64,000 nt of DNA from an uncultured Draconibacterium sp. (GCF_963676815.1 NZ_OY781365.1:3196501-3260500), one strand, 5' to 3'; numbered from the stretch's first letter, positions 53,176 to 63,028 are shown. A program made the numbers and translations. Notes: generated by a model from the letters alone, not told the origin.

Positions 53176-53252
53176 CCCGGAAGGTGGGAGACCCCAGCGC
53201 TTTGGCTGGTTGGAGGAAATGCTCATGCACGCTCCTGAAGTCTCGTCCCGGG
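53176..53252 (-). ncRNA. Candidate structured leader RNA (possible cis-regulator) of SulP
   Basis: In the minus-strand leader four helices nest into a three-way junction: P1 53248-53252 with 53176-53180, P2 53240-53244 (GAGAC) with 53188-53192 (GTCTC), P3 53232-53235 with 53212-53215 and P4 53205-53209 with 53194-53198 (CCAGC/GCTGG). It ends 28 nt before the SulP ATG. I could not match it to a known riboswitch class. Confidence 0.5.
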
Positions 53253-53401
53253 GGATTATTAATAAAAATTCAAAAAGACTATTCGTTTAATTGTTTACGC
53301 AATTAAAGCGCGCGAAAATAGAGCAAATTTTCAGAAAATATGTTGTAGAGCATGTGCAGGAAAGAATTGTTAATGTTGGGGTAAGATGATGATGGAGGAT
53401 T

Positions 53402-53439
53402 AAAAAAGGAGGCGATTTAAACTGCGCCTCCTTTTTTTA
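53402..53439. terminator. Terminator of the second GH29 gene
   Basis: Stem AAAGGAGGCG/CGCCTCCTTT with a 10-nt loop and A- and T-runs on both sides, just past the stop at 53442. Confidence 0.9.
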
Positions 53440-53441
53440 TG

Positions 53442-54920
53442 CTATTGAATAGCAGATATTTTAATTGCCCAGGCTAAATCGCATGGCAGGTTTTTTCTGA
53501 TGCTGGAAGGGATGGTAACTTTAACTCCTTCAGTGGTGTTTTGCCATTTTAAATTGCCTTTGGCACCCAGCAGGGTAAGTTTGGCATTTTTGGCTGCCTT
53601 AATTCCTTTTACTGTAATACTTGAAGGAAGTCCGCTTCCGTCTTCCTGTTCAAGGTACATAGCATAAACTGCTTTTGTATCTTTTTGCTGACTCAGGCAA
53701 ATATTATCGGTTTTGTATGGAGCAATGGCACGCGTTGAATAAATTGCTTCACCGTTTACATCAATCCAGTTACCCATTGCTTCCAATAATTTGTACGCAT
53801 CAGCAGGCCATTTTCCATCGGGTCCCGGAGCGATATTGTAAAGTAAGTTTCCGCCTTTTGCAACAATGTCTATTAGCATGTGGATAGCTTCTTTTGGCGA
53901 CATAAATGTTGCATCGGGTACCCACGACCAGCCACCACCTGCAATAATACAGCTTTCCCATGGATAAGGAAGTTGTGTTTCAGGCACTTTGTTTTCAGGT
54001 GTCAGGTAATTTTGGTTGGGACCTTTTACGGCGCGGTCAACAACAATTAAGCCCGGTTGTTTTTCGCGCGCTTTGGCAGCAATTTCGTCCATGCGAATAT
54101 CCTGGTTAACAGGTCGGGTTATCGGAAAACCTGATTTGGCCGTTTCGGCTACGTTGGTATAATAATCTTTTATTTCTTCCGGCGATTTTTTCGAAACCCA
54201 ACCACCGTCGAGCCAAAGGATATCAATTTTTCCATAGTCGCTCATCAGCTCCATTATCTGGTTCTGCGTAAACTGTACAAATTTTTCCCATTTCTCGGGA
54301 TGTGCAGCCGGATCGTAGTTTACGTTTCTGTCCATTGGTGGAAATTTCGGATCCCAGTAATAAGGGCTGTTCCAGTCGGGTTTCGAGAAATAGGCACCTG
54401 CCCATAGTCCTTCTGCACGGAAAGCATCAAAAACCTCTTTTGTGATGTTCGCTTTCGGATTCGTACTAAATGGACTTTCAGGGCTGGTTACTTTATAATC
54501 GGTGTATTTCGAATCGAACATACAAAATCCGTCGTGGTGTTTTGTTGTAAAAACCAGGTATTTCATACCGGCATCGGCAGCTGCTTTTGCCCAGTTTTCA
54601 GGATTAAATCCGGTTGGATTAAACGACAGTTTCAGGTTTTCATATTCTTTTTTATAGGTAAAATAATCATCGGGATTACTACCTTTTTTGCGTTCACACC
54701 AACCGTAATCTTCGGGGCAAATCGACCACGATTCAACAACTCCCCACTGGCTGTACGCACCCCAGTGCATCAGCAGTCCGAATTTTAAATCCTGCCAGTC
54801 TTCCAGTTTGTCAAGCACTGCCTGATCGGTTGGCCACACGTAATCCGTAATTTCATGTTCTAACTGCGCATTCACCATAAATGCCAGAAAGACGGGTATT
54901 AAAACCAATAATTTTTTCAT
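53442..54920 (-). CDS. GH29 alpha-L-fucosidase, exported
   Basis: A 492-residue GH29 enzyme with a cleavable signal peptide (ending VNAQ). Motifs: KFGLLMHWGAYSQWG, TTKHHDGFCMFDSK, and KIDILWLDGGW with the nucleophile Asp. It is only distantly related to the lipoprotein GH29 at 27209 (different spacing and C-terminus). It releases fucose or a related sugar from glycans in the periplasm. A cutC-like gene follows upstream on the same strand with 37 bp between. Confidence 0.92.
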   Translation of the reverse strand: MKKLLVLIPVFLAFMVNAQLEHEITDYVWPTDQAVLDKLEDWQDLKFGLLMHWGAYSQWGVVESWSICPEDYGWCERKKGSNPDDYFTYKKEYENLKLSFNPTGFNPENWAKAAADAGMKYLVFTTKHHDGFCMFDSKYTDYKVTSPESPFSTNPKANITKEVFDAFRAEGLWAGAYFSKPDWNSPYYWDPKFPPMDRNVNYDPAAHPEKWEKFVQFTQNQIMELMSDYGKIDILWLDGGWVSKKSPEEIKDYYTNVAETAKSGFPITRPVNQDIRMDEIAAKAREKQPGLIVVDRAVKGPNQNYLTPENKVPETQLPYPWESCIIAGGGWSWVPDATFMSPKEAIHMLIDIVAKGGNLLYNIAPGPDGKWPADAYKLLEAMGNWIDVNGEAIYSTRAIAPYKTDNICLSQQKDTKAVYAMYLEQEDGSGLPSSITVKGIKAAKNAKLTLLGAKGNLKWQNTTEGVKVTIPSSIRKNLPCDLAWAIKISAIQ

Positions 54921-54957
54921 TCGTAGTTGATATTTTATTTTCTATTTAAATATTCTT

Positions 54958-55584
54958 TTATAAAGTAAGGTCGCCAACAATTTTGCGGCCGTGTAATTCG
55001 GAGGTTCCCGTAATTTGCTGAATTTCGCTAACGTTTTCGTTGCTTACTTTTCCGGCTACCAGGATGACGATTTTTCCTTCTGCTTCCGTTATCATTCTGC
55101 GTATCACTTCCTGGCCTTCACGGGCTGTTGCTTTTCCACCCGAGCTAAGAATCCTTTTGATATTCGGAATTGTTTTTAAAATACGAACGCCTTCAACCGG
55201 ATCTTCCAGTTCATCAATTGCTTTATGGAACGTTACCGGCAGCGGTTCGGCATATTTGGCCAACAAGCGCGTATTGGCTTCGTCAATTGTATTTTCAACA
55301 GTTAGCAGTCCAAAAACAACACCCTCAGCGCCGCATTCTTTTGCCTGATCGATTGCAGCTTTCATGTGTTCAATTTCCTCAGCCGAATGCACAAAATTAC
55401 CTGCTCGCGGACGAGCCATAACCATAACCGGAATATCGAGTTCGGAACAGGCTTTTTTCATGGTCTCAAAATCCGGAGTTAATCCGTCATTTGCCAAATC
55501 AGAACACAACTCAATTCGATTGGCTCCTCTGTCTTGTGCCAGCTTAGCCTCGAAATACGATTCAACACATGCTTCTTTTATCAT
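54958..55584 (-). CDS. cutC: CutC-family protein
   Basis: A 208-residue TIM-barrel protein of the CutC family: starts IKEACVESYFEAKLAQDRGANRIELCSDL and has MVMARPRAGNFVHS and the VTFHKAID motif. CutC was described as a copper homeostasis protein, but that function has been questioned. The ATG at 55584 gives the usual N-terminus. It may share a transcript with the GH29 gene behind it. Confidence 0.9.
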   Translation of the reverse strand: MIKEACVESYFEAKLAQDRGANRIELCSDLANDGLTPDFETMKKACSELDIPVMVMARPRAGNFVHSAEEIEHMKAAIDQAKECGAEGVVFGLLTVENTIDEANTRLLAKYAEPLPVTFHKAIDELEDPVEGVRILKTIPNIKRILSSGGKATAREGQEVIRRMITEAEGKIVILVAGKVSNENVSEIQQITGTSELHGRKIVGDLTL

Positions 55585-55737
55585 CCGCTAACTTTTTGGT
55601 ACGAAATGGCTTCAAAGTTAAATCAATTTGATAATAATTTATAAAAACCAAAACTATTTATTAAATAATTTAAAAAGTAATTAATGAATGGATAAGCCAC
55701 TTATATTTTGTTATTTTGTAGCTAAAATTACTGGATT

Positions 55738-56664
55738 TTGAAGTACAATTTACTAACAATTCTTGGACCAACGGCAACCGGAAAAACCGGATTGGCTGCA
55801 CATTTGGCCGCACAATTAAACGGAGAAGTTATATCAGCCGACTCGCGACAGGTATACCGGGGAATGGATTTGGGTACCGGTAAAGATTACGAAGATTATT
55901 TTGTTGACGGCATTGAAGTGTCGTCGCATTTGGTTGACATTGAAGATGCCGGAGCGCATTACAATGTTTATCGTTTTCAGACAGATTTTATTGAGGTCTT
56001 TAACGAGATTCAATCCCGCAATAAATTTCCGGTATTGTGTGGCGGAAGTGGATTGTATCTTGAGGCGGTATTAAGAAACTACCGTTTAATTGAGGTGCCG
56101 CCCAACAAGGAATTGAGAAAAGAACTGGAAGGAAAAACGCTGGAGGAACTCACCGAGATTTTGAAAGAGTTAAAACCTGAATTGCACAACGAAACAGATG
56201 TGGAAACCGACCGCCGTGCCATTCGTGCGATAGAAATTGAACATTATTATCGAAATAATCCGAAAGAAGATTCGGAGATGCCCGAAATAAGAAGCCTGAA
56301 TGTGGGGATAGATTTTGACCGTGAAATGCGTCGCCAGCGGATTACAACCCGGTTAAAACAGCGTTTGGATGAGGGCATGCTGGACGAGGTGCAAAAGTTG
56401 CTTGATTCAGGTTTAACACCCGAGCAATTGATTTACTATGGATTGGAATATAAATTTCTGACACTTCATTTGATTGGCGAGTTGAGTTTTGACGAAATGT
56501 TCAGTAAACTCGAAATTGCCATTCATCAGTTTGCCAAACGACAAATGACGTGGTTTCGGGGAATGGAAAAGCGGGGTACAAAAATTCACTGGGTTAACGG
56601 GCACCTGCCAATGGACGAAAAAGTGCATGAGGTGCTTGAGCTGTTAAAAAACGGCGCCCATTAA
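55738..56664 (+). CDS. miaA: tRNA dimethylallyltransferase MiaA
   Basis: A 308-residue enzyme that adds a dimethylallyl group to A37 of tRNAs reading UNN codons. P-loop GPTATGKTG, DSRQVYRGMDLGTGK and the GGSGLY motif are present. The start is a TTG at 55738 (MKYNLLTI), since no ATG occurs before the P-loop. The 3' end overlaps the convergent hybrid kinase gene by 4 bp. Confidence 0.95.
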   Translation: MKYNLLTILGPTATGKTGLAAHLAAQLNGEVISADSRQVYRGMDLGTGKDYEDYFVDGIEVSSHLVDIEDAGAHYNVYRFQTDFIEVFNEIQSRNKFPVLCGGSGLYLEAVLRNYRLIEVPPNKELRKELEGKTLEELTEILKELKPELHNETDVETDRRAIRAIEIEHYYRNNPKEDSEMPEIRSLNVGIDFDREMRRQRITTRLKQRLDEGMLDEVQKLLDSGLTPEQLIYYGLEYKFLTLHLIGELSFDEMFSKLEIAIHQFAKRQMTWFRGMEKRGTKIHWVNGHLPMDEKVHEVLELLKNGAH

Positions 56665-58574
56665 TTCGATGTGTAAAGAAGAATTGTTGCCATTAGTTCG
56701 TGTCGGTTAATGGGTTTTGATAAATAGTGATTGCACCCTGCCTGTAATGCTTTTTCTTTATCGCCTGAAAGTGCAAACGCCGTTTGTGCAATTATTGGTA
56801 TATCCGAATTTATTTTACGTATTTCGTGCGTTGCCTCAATGCCATCCATAACCGGCATTTTTATATCCATTAATATTATATCAAAGTTGTTTTGGCGGGC
56901 CAGATCAACTGCTTCTTTGCCATTTTTTGCCCAAACTATATGTATCTTACTGTCATTCAGTAGTGTTTGAATGAGGTCAAAGCTCACTATATCATCTTCT
57001 GCAACTAACGCCTTGATTTCGCAATTTTCGGGAACTTTTGAGTCTGTTACCCCCCCTCTTGAAAGATTCCAAGATTCCTTTTTCGCCGGGATGTATGGAA
57101 TGGTGAAATAAAAGGTAGTTCCTTTATTTAATTCGGTTTCGAACCAAATTTTTCCACCCATTTGTTGAACGTAAGCTTTGCTAATTGAAAGACCAAGTCC
57201 GGAACCTTCGTGGCCTCGCGACAGGCTTTGATCAGCCTGAACAAAGCGATCAAAAATACGCTTTTGTTTATCGTCAGGAATTCCAACACCAGTGTCTTTT
57301 ACATAAAACTGTATTTGATTTTCTGCGAGTTCTGCCCCAACAGTTATACTGCCTTTTCTGGTGAACTTGATGGCATTATTTATCAGGTTCAATAGAATAG
57401 TTTCCAGCTTTGATGTGTCGGTTTGAATTGTGATTTTCTTTAATCGGTTAACAAAGGTTAGAGAAATGTTTTTTGCATTGGCTTCAATGGATAAAAACTC
57501 AGAGAGGTAGCTGAAGGTTTCGTCAACCTCGATGGTTGAAATGTTTTCCGACATTTCTCCGGCCTCAATTTTCGAAATCTCAATAATATCATTAATCGTT
57601 TGAAGTAAGCGGTTGCCACTTTGTTTTACAATTTCAATGTATTGTTCTTGCTGATCTTTACTAATTTCAGGCTCGGCAACCATATCCAAAAAACCAATAA
57701 TTCCATTCATTGGTGTTCGTATTTCGTGGCTCATATTGGCCAGAAAAGCTGATTTCAACCGATCGCTTTCTTCTGCTTGCTGTTTGGCTATTATTAATTT
57801 TTCTTCGATTTCTTTTCTGTTTTCAATTTCAATATTTAATATGCTGTTCCGCTTTTCAAGCAACTCAGTTCTTTCCCTGACTTTTTGTTCCAGCCGCTCG
57901 TTTATGCTTTTTATCTTGTCTTTCTGAATGGACAGGAGTAAACGTTGTTTGAATTCGCTACGTTCGGTTAATTTGGTGTTGTACAATGCAACCAGCGAAA
58001 TGATGTTTGCCGCAAGGAAAAATGTATTGGTAATTAAAAGGTATTCGGTATTTAAGTGATTTAGCGAAGGAGTAAAATGAGGCGCAATATTGTAAAATAA
58101 AATAACAAGAATACCGGGTAATGCGGCATTAATAAACCGGAGTTTAATAAAAAAATAGCCAGCCATAAAAATAAGAAACAGACCTCCGTAATAAAACATG
58201 TTTTTGGGATCTCGCAGTAGCATAAATGCTATTCCTCCTCCTCCGATAACATAACAGAGTGATATGGCAAATTGCCAGAACTTTTTAAATGAAGGTGCAA
58301 ACGAAAGTAGCCAAACAGCGACAAGTAGTGGCACCACAATTAAATACCGAACAATAAAAAATTCGCGAATGTAGTTGCCCGCAGTGTAAATGTCTAATAG
58401 ACCAAAAAGGGCATAAAGAAAAGTAACAATTATAAAGGATATCCGAAAGGGAGTGAGTGACATTGTAAAGTACTCCTCACGATACTGTTCTTCCAATTTC
58501 GGGTCACGAAAATTTAAAGTCCAATGATTTATATTCAATTCATTAGTAAGTGTGTTTTCCCCTTTTATCTTCAT
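56661..58574 (-). CDS. Hybrid histidine kinase with 6-7 TM sensor
   Basis: A 637-residue hybrid kinase. Residues about 40-215 contain 6-7 hydrophobic helices, followed by a coiled coil (about 215-275), HisKA with ANMSHEIRTPMNGII, HATPase_c with NLINNAIKFT, DTGVGIP and GSGLGLSI, and a C-terminal receiver with IILMDIKMPVMDG and the KPINRHEL end. There is no DNA-binding output, so a phosphorelay partner would lie elsewhere. The ATG at 58574 is preferred over a TTG at 58583. Confidence 0.93.
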   Translation of the reverse strand: MKIKGENTLTNELNINHWTLNFRDPKLEEQYREEYFTMSLTPFRISFIIVTFLYALFGLLDIYTAGNYIREFFIVRYLIVVPLLVAVWLLSFAPSFKKFWQFAISLCYVIGGGGIAFMLLRDPKNMFYYGGLFLIFMAGYFFIKLRFINAALPGILVILFYNIAPHFTPSLNHLNTEYLLITNTFFLAANIISLVALYNTKLTERSEFKQRLLLSIQKDKIKSINERLEQKVRERTELLEKRNSILNIEIENRKEIEEKLIIAKQQAEESDRLKSAFLANMSHEIRTPMNGIIGFLDMVAEPEISKDQQEQYIEIVKQSGNRLLQTINDIIEISKIEAGEMSENISTIEVDETFSYLSEFLSIEANAKNISLTFVNRLKKITIQTDTSKLETILLNLINNAIKFTRKGSITVGAELAENQIQFYVKDTGVGIPDDKQKRIFDRFVQADQSLSRGHEGSGLGLSISKAYVQQMGGKIWFETELNKGTTFYFTIPYIPAKKESWNLSRGGVTDSKVPENCEIKALVAEDDIVSFDLIQTLLNDSKIHIVWAKNGKEAVDLARQNNFDIILMDIKMPVMDGIEATHEIRKINSDIPIIAQTAFALSGDKEKALQAGCNHYLSKPINRHELMATILLYTSN

Positions 58575-58758
58575 TGTTGGCAAGTGTTTACAGTATTTGC
58601 AACAATTCTCGGTTACATCGAAGGACTACAATGATGTCACAAATTAACACTTTTTTGTGGAACTCCAAATTCTGAGCTAATGTTTAAGGGCAACATTATA
58701 AGTACCATAGGGAAATTATTGCTAATAGTTTGTAATTTTATAGGAAAACTAAAAAAAC

Positions 58759-58944
58759 ATGAGCATGGCTGAATCAAATTGTAGCAATTGCACACTACGT
58801 GCCAAATACGATGAAAAACCAAAGTCGTTTGCAGGACGTTTTTGGCGTTGGCATATTAACTGGTGTCCGGGTTGGAAAGGTTATATGAAATCGTTGGGAG
58901 AGGAGGAACGCGCTGAGTTGAAACAGCAGTATCATTTAAAATAA
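58759..58944 (+). CDS. Small conserved CxxC protein
   Basis: A 61-residue protein: MSMAESNCSNCTLRAKYD, then GRFWRWHINWCPGWKGYM and an acidic-basic tail. Three cysteines and the WRWH-x(3)-CPGWK pattern resemble small conserved proteins found in anaerobic Bacteroidota and sulfate reducers; the function is unknown. Its own terminator follows after a few bases and the start lies shortly after an AT-rich upstream region, so it looks like a real monocistronic gene. Confidence 0.75.
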   Translation: MSMAESNCSNCTLRAKYDEKPKSFAGRFWRWHINWCPGWKGYMKSLGEEERAELKQQYHLK

Positions 58945-58946
58945 GT

Positions 58947-58986
58947 AAAGTCAGCACCTCACTCAACGTGAGATCCTGACTTTTTA
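58947..58986. terminator. Bidirectional terminator
   Basis: Imperfect stem AAAGTCAG-CA-CCTCAC / GTGAG-ATC-CTGACTTT between the convergent CxxC and GH97 genes, with A- and T-rich flanks. Confidence 0.85.
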
Positions 58987-58991
58987 TTGAC

Positions 58992-61127
58992 TTATAACTT
59001 TTTTAATCCTTTTAATTCCGACTTATCCGAAACGGGAATAATGCTAATTGCATAACCGCCGCCGGGAGCACATTGTTGTTTTAATTCCGATTTACTTGAA
59101 ACCACATATTTTTTGATTTCATAAGCTTGCGGATTGGTTTTCCAATTGGCATCTTTTGCATCGGCATAAACCGTTGCAATGTATTTCTGATCCGGATTCA
59201 GAAAATCAAAACCGATTACAGAAGTGCGGGTTTCTTCGTCGTTTGTGCGACCCACAAACCAGTTCTCGCTACCTTTTTCTTTTCGGGCGTAAGTAATGTA
59301 ATCACCCGGCTCTGCTTCCAAAACCAACGATTTATCCCAATCAAGAGCTACGTCTTTTATAAACTGGAAAGCATCCATATATTTTGCGTAAGTGGTTGGC
59401 AAATCGGCGGCCATTTGCAACGGGCTGTACATGGTTACATACAAAGCCAATTGGCGTGCAATGGTTGTACGCACCTGCGAATTATTATCGGGATTGTATG
59501 CGCTAACATGCGTTTCGAAAATCCCCGGTGTGTAATCCATCGGTCCTCCAATCAAACGTGTAAACGGAAGGATGGTGGTGTGATCAACATTGTTGCCTCC
59601 AAAAGCTTCGTATTCGGTTCCTCGTGCCGATTCGTTGCCGATAAGGTTCGGATAAGTTCTGCACAATCCTGTCGGACGAACAGCTTCGTGTGCATTCACC
59701 ATTATTTTGTAATCAGCAGCTTTTTTTACCGCGTACAAATAATGGTTTACCATCCATTGTCCGTAATGGTATTCGCCACGTGGAATAATATCGCCCACAT
59801 ATCCACTTTTAACCGAGTTATAATTATTGTCGGCCATAAACTGGTACGCCGTATCTAAATGGCGCTCGTAGTTACGCACCGAGCTCGATGTTTCGTGGTG
59901 CATCATCAGGTGCACATTTTTACTTTTGGCATAATCGCGCAATTCGGCAACATTAAAATCGGGGTAGGGCGTTACAAAATCAAAAACGTAGTCTTTCGAT
60001 TTATTGAACCAGTCTTCCCAACCTTCGTTCCAGCCTTCTACTAAAACGGCATCCAAGCCATTTTCAGCGGCAAAATCGATGTATTTTTTTACTTCTTCGG
60101 TGTTGGCAGCATGAATTCCGTTTGGAGTAGTTTTTGAATAATCAGTTACGCCCAGTTTTACACTTGGTAGATTGGTATATGCCCACGAGCTTTTCCCTGT
60201 AATCATTTCCCACCAAACGCCAACATATTTCACCGGTTTAATCCAGTCGGTGTTTTCAAGCGCGCAAGGCTCGTTCAAATTAAGTGTGATATTTGAAAGC
60301 AGAATATCGCCAGCCTTTTTGCCGGCAATAACGGTGCGCCACGGTGTTGTACAAGGTGCCTGCATGTAAGCCATGTTTCCCTGAGTATCGGGTGTTAGAG
60401 TTGATTCGAATACCATCTTTTTATCGTCGAGCTCGAGGTGCATGCACGAGTAATCTTTCAATGCTGCCTCGTGCAGGTTGATGTAGTAACCGTCGTTGGT
60501 TTTCATCATTAACGAGGTTTGTACAGCTGTTGCCGAAATTGGTGTTTGCGATGTGTTTGGTGTAATTGCTTTTTCCATCAATCCACGAATTTCCGACAGT
60601 TTAGATTTGGTGTAATCGTATTCTTGCGTGTCGTAATCGCCCGGAATCCAGAATGCAGTGTGGTCGCCGTCCATGGCAAACTCCGTGCGCTCGTTGGTTA
60701 CCACAAAATAAATCAGGTTCTCCTGCTCCGGGAATTCATAACGAAAACCAAGTCCATCGTTAAATACACGAAAACGTATGATCATTTTTCGGTTGGTGGC
60801 CGACTGGTTTAAAGTAACTTCCAGTTCGTTGTAATGATTGTGAATTTCGCTTTGTTCGCCCCAAACCGGTTTCCATGTTTCGTCAAAAGTGGAAGTTTGG
60901 CTGTTAGCAATGGTAAACCCGCTTAACAGTGGTTCTGCATCTTTTAATTCGAGCCCAAGTTTGCTCGATTTAATAATCGTTTTGTCTTCCAGCTGAAGTT
61001 TGTAGGTCGGTGTTCCATCCGATAATTCGAAGGTAAGTTTCATTTTTCCGTTTGGTGAAGTAATTTGTTCAGCATGGCTAAAGAATGTGCCAACGGCAAG
61101 CACAAGAATTAATAGTAATCTCTTCAT
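58992..61127 (-). CDS. GH97-family alpha-glycosidase
   Basis: A 711-residue glycoside hydrolase family 97 enzyme (SusB-like). A signal peptide ends SHA. The N-terminal beta-supersandwich (about 20-280) is followed by a TIM barrel with KYVGVWWEMITGKSSWAY and the EGWNEGWEDW stretch, and a C-terminal beta domain. GH97 enzymes cleave alpha-glucosides or alpha-galactosides with or without inversion, depending on the catalytic residues. No other sus genes sit next to it. Confidence 0.93.
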   Translation of the reverse strand: MKRLLLILVLAVGTFFSHAEQITSPNGKMKLTFELSDGTPTYKLQLEDKTIIKSSKLGLELKDAEPLLSGFTIANSQTSTFDETWKPVWGEQSEIHNHYNELEVTLNQSATNRKMIIRFRVFNDGLGFRYEFPEQENLIYFVVTNERTEFAMDGDHTAFWIPGDYDTQEYDYTKSKLSEIRGLMEKAITPNTSQTPISATAVQTSLMMKTNDGYYINLHEAALKDYSCMHLELDDKKMVFESTLTPDTQGNMAYMQAPCTTPWRTVIAGKKAGDILLSNITLNLNEPCALENTDWIKPVKYVGVWWEMITGKSSWAYTNLPSVKLGVTDYSKTTPNGIHAANTEEVKKYIDFAAENGLDAVLVEGWNEGWEDWFNKSKDYVFDFVTPYPDFNVAELRDYAKSKNVHLMMHHETSSSVRNYERHLDTAYQFMADNNYNSVKSGYVGDIIPRGEYHYGQWMVNHYLYAVKKAADYKIMVNAHEAVRPTGLCRTYPNLIGNESARGTEYEAFGGNNVDHTTILPFTRLIGGPMDYTPGIFETHVSAYNPDNNSQVRTTIARQLALYVTMYSPLQMAADLPTTYAKYMDAFQFIKDVALDWDKSLVLEAEPGDYITYARKEKGSENWFVGRTNDEETRTSVIGFDFLNPDQKYIATVYADAKDANWKTNPQAYEIKKYVVSSKSELKQQCAPGGGYAISIIPVSDKSELKGLKKL

Positions 61128-61314
61128 TTCCTTTTAAGTATTATTGCCTGTTTAATTAATCTTTAATTATTGGCTTTTGTTAGTATAAATAATTCAAAAT
61201 AAACTACTCAAAATCAATGCAAACGTTTGAAATTGCCTGATTTTTTTTTGATCATTTCGTCTTACTTATTTCTAAAAGAAAAAGAGACTGTGATTGTTTA
61301 AAAGAACTGTTTCA

Positions 61315-62052
61315 TCAGAAAGCCTTATTCCGCGGGCTCCAAACCAGTTTGGCGCGAATGAGGTCGGCTCCGTCGCTTTCGCGAACAACACTACAAATAT
61401 GATTATTTTTATCCAGTATTTGTTTTTTAATTCCCAACCGGTCTTTTTCTGTGCCTTCTTTTACAAAATTCACCTCAAATTCGATCAGTTCATTCTGTTC
61501 GTGGAAATCAAAATCATAGCTGTCGATAATACGTTCCAGGTAACGTCCGCTGTTAAAATGCTGGTTAACGTCAATCTCGTTAAAAAGTACCGGGCTAAAA
61601 ATTACTTCATCTTCCGATTTTACCGGTTTCACTTTTCCTGCATTCATTTCCAAAACGCGTTCATCGTGTAGCGGAATGGAATCGAGTTCCAGTTTTACGA
61701 TGCGTTTGGTTTGCTGATTAAGCACCAGCCAGCTGGTTGTTGCTTGAATGATACTTTCTCCATTGGTATCAATAAAATGAATATCGCGAAGTGCCAAAAG
61801 TCCGTCAATTCCGGCAGGCCAGGTTTCAACCGTAAATTTTTCGCCCCATTTTGGCCGCCGCTTTATTTTTACCAACAACCGCGACAATACCCAAAATTGT
61901 TTTTCCTTTTGCAAATTATCGAAACCAAAACCCAGTTTTTCGGCATGTTCCCAGGCAATATCTTGGATTTGCCAAAAAAGAAATGAGGTGGACAATTGCC
62001 CAAAACGGCTAACGAAATATGATTTTGTGGTTAATTCCTGTTTGTGTTTCAT
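61315..62052 (-). CDS. Acyl-ACP thioesterase
   Basis: A 245-residue double-hotdog protein of the FatA/FatB-like family with FLFWQIQDIAWEHAEKLGFGFDNL, ETWPAG and a second hotdog with DVNQHFNSGRYLERIIDSYD that contains the NxH catalytic-type residues. It hydrolyses acyl-ACP to release fatty acids. The length is usual for bacterial members. It is transcribed alone. Confidence 0.9.
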   Translation of the reverse strand: MKHKQELTTKSYFVSRFGQLSTSFLFWQIQDIAWEHAEKLGFGFDNLQKEKQFWVLSRLLVKIKRRPKWGEKFTVETWPAGIDGLLALRDIHFIDTNGESIIQATTSWLVLNQQTKRIVKLELDSIPLHDERVLEMNAGKVKPVKSEDEVIFSPVLFNEIDVNQHFNSGRYLERIIDSYDFDFHEQNELIEFEVNFVKEGTEKDRLGIKKQILDKNNHICSVVRESDGADLIRAKLVWSPRNKAF

Positions 62053-62248
62053 GTTAAAACGGTTGGTAGCTCAAGTGCGAAATTAAATCGCAAAAGGGCC
62101 CATTATTATTTTAGCCAAAAGAAATGGTCTTTCATCTTTGTGCTTCCGACTTCCGACTTCGTTCTTTTTGTAAACTTTTTCGCAAATTTATTGTTCGGTT
62201 TTTGAAAATCAACAACAAATGTTCAATTTTGCGGCAAAATAACGATTT

Positions 62249-63028
62249 ATGGGAAAAATTATAATTAAAACTGCGGAGCAGATAGAAGGCATCAGGCAAA
62301 GTGCAAAGCTGGCGGCCAAAACGCTTGATTTTGCCGGGCAGTTTGTAAAAGAGGGAGTAAACACTGAATTTATCGATGATAAAATTGAAGAATTTATTCG
62401 TTCCCATGGAGCTGTGCCAGCTACCAAAGGGTACAACGGTTATCCTAAATCGAGTTGTATTTCGTTAAACAATGTAATATGCCATGGAATACCATCGCAA
62501 CAAACCATTTTGAAAAATGGAGATATTTTGAATATTGATATTACCACTATTTTAAACGGTTATTACGGCGATACTTCACGTATGTTTACTGTTGGCGAAG
62601 TTAGCCAGGCTGCTGAAGATTTAATAGATGTAACCGGGCATTGTCTTGATCTTGGAATTGAGCAGGTAAAACCGGGCAATCGTTTTGGGAATATCGGTTT
62701 TGTTATTCAACGTTACGCCAAAGCACAAGGATACAGCGTTGTTTACGAGTTTTGCGGACACGGTGTAGGTATCGATTTTCATGAGGAGCCACAGGTTGAT
62801 CATGCATCACGCAGAAACTCGGGACCCGAAATGAAAGCCGGAATGATTTTTACCATTGAGCCAATGATTAACCAGGGAAAACCCAAAGCGGTAATTGATA
62901 AAAACGATGGCTGGACAGCGCGGACAGTGGACAGTAAACTATCGGCACAGTTTGAGCATACCATTTTGGTAACACCAACCGGCTGCGAAGTTCTTACTGA
63001 TATTCATGATGAATATCCGATAACATAG
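62249..63028 (+). CDS. map: Methionine aminopeptidase type I
   Basis: A 259-residue metalloenzyme that removes N-terminal methionine. The metal ligands are visible: Asp in NIDITT, Asp in GYYGDTSRMF, His in CGHGVGIDFHEEP, Glu in FTIEPMI and Glu in QFEHTILV. The length is typical of type Ia. A terminator follows. The region upstream (62120-62165) has CTTCCGACTTCCGACTTC low-complexity DNA. Confidence 0.97.
   Translation: MGKIIIKTAEQIEGIRQSAKLAAKTLDFAGQFVKEGVNTEFIDDKIEEFIRSHGAVPATKGYNGYPKSSCISLNNVICHGIPSQQTILKNGDILNIDITTILNGYYGDTSRMFTVGEVSQAAEDLIDVTGHCLDLGIEQVKPGNRFGNIGFVIQRYAKAQGYSVVYEFCGHGVGIDFHEEPQVDHASRRNSGPEMKAGMIFTIEPMINQGKPKAVIDKNDGWTARTVDSKLSAQFEHTILVTPTGCEVLTDIHDEYPIT

Noticed and set aside
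53176..53252. SAM-I, TPP or cobalamin riboswitch
   Set aside because: Their conserved core sequences are not present; the leader is listed only as an unclassified structured RNA candidate.
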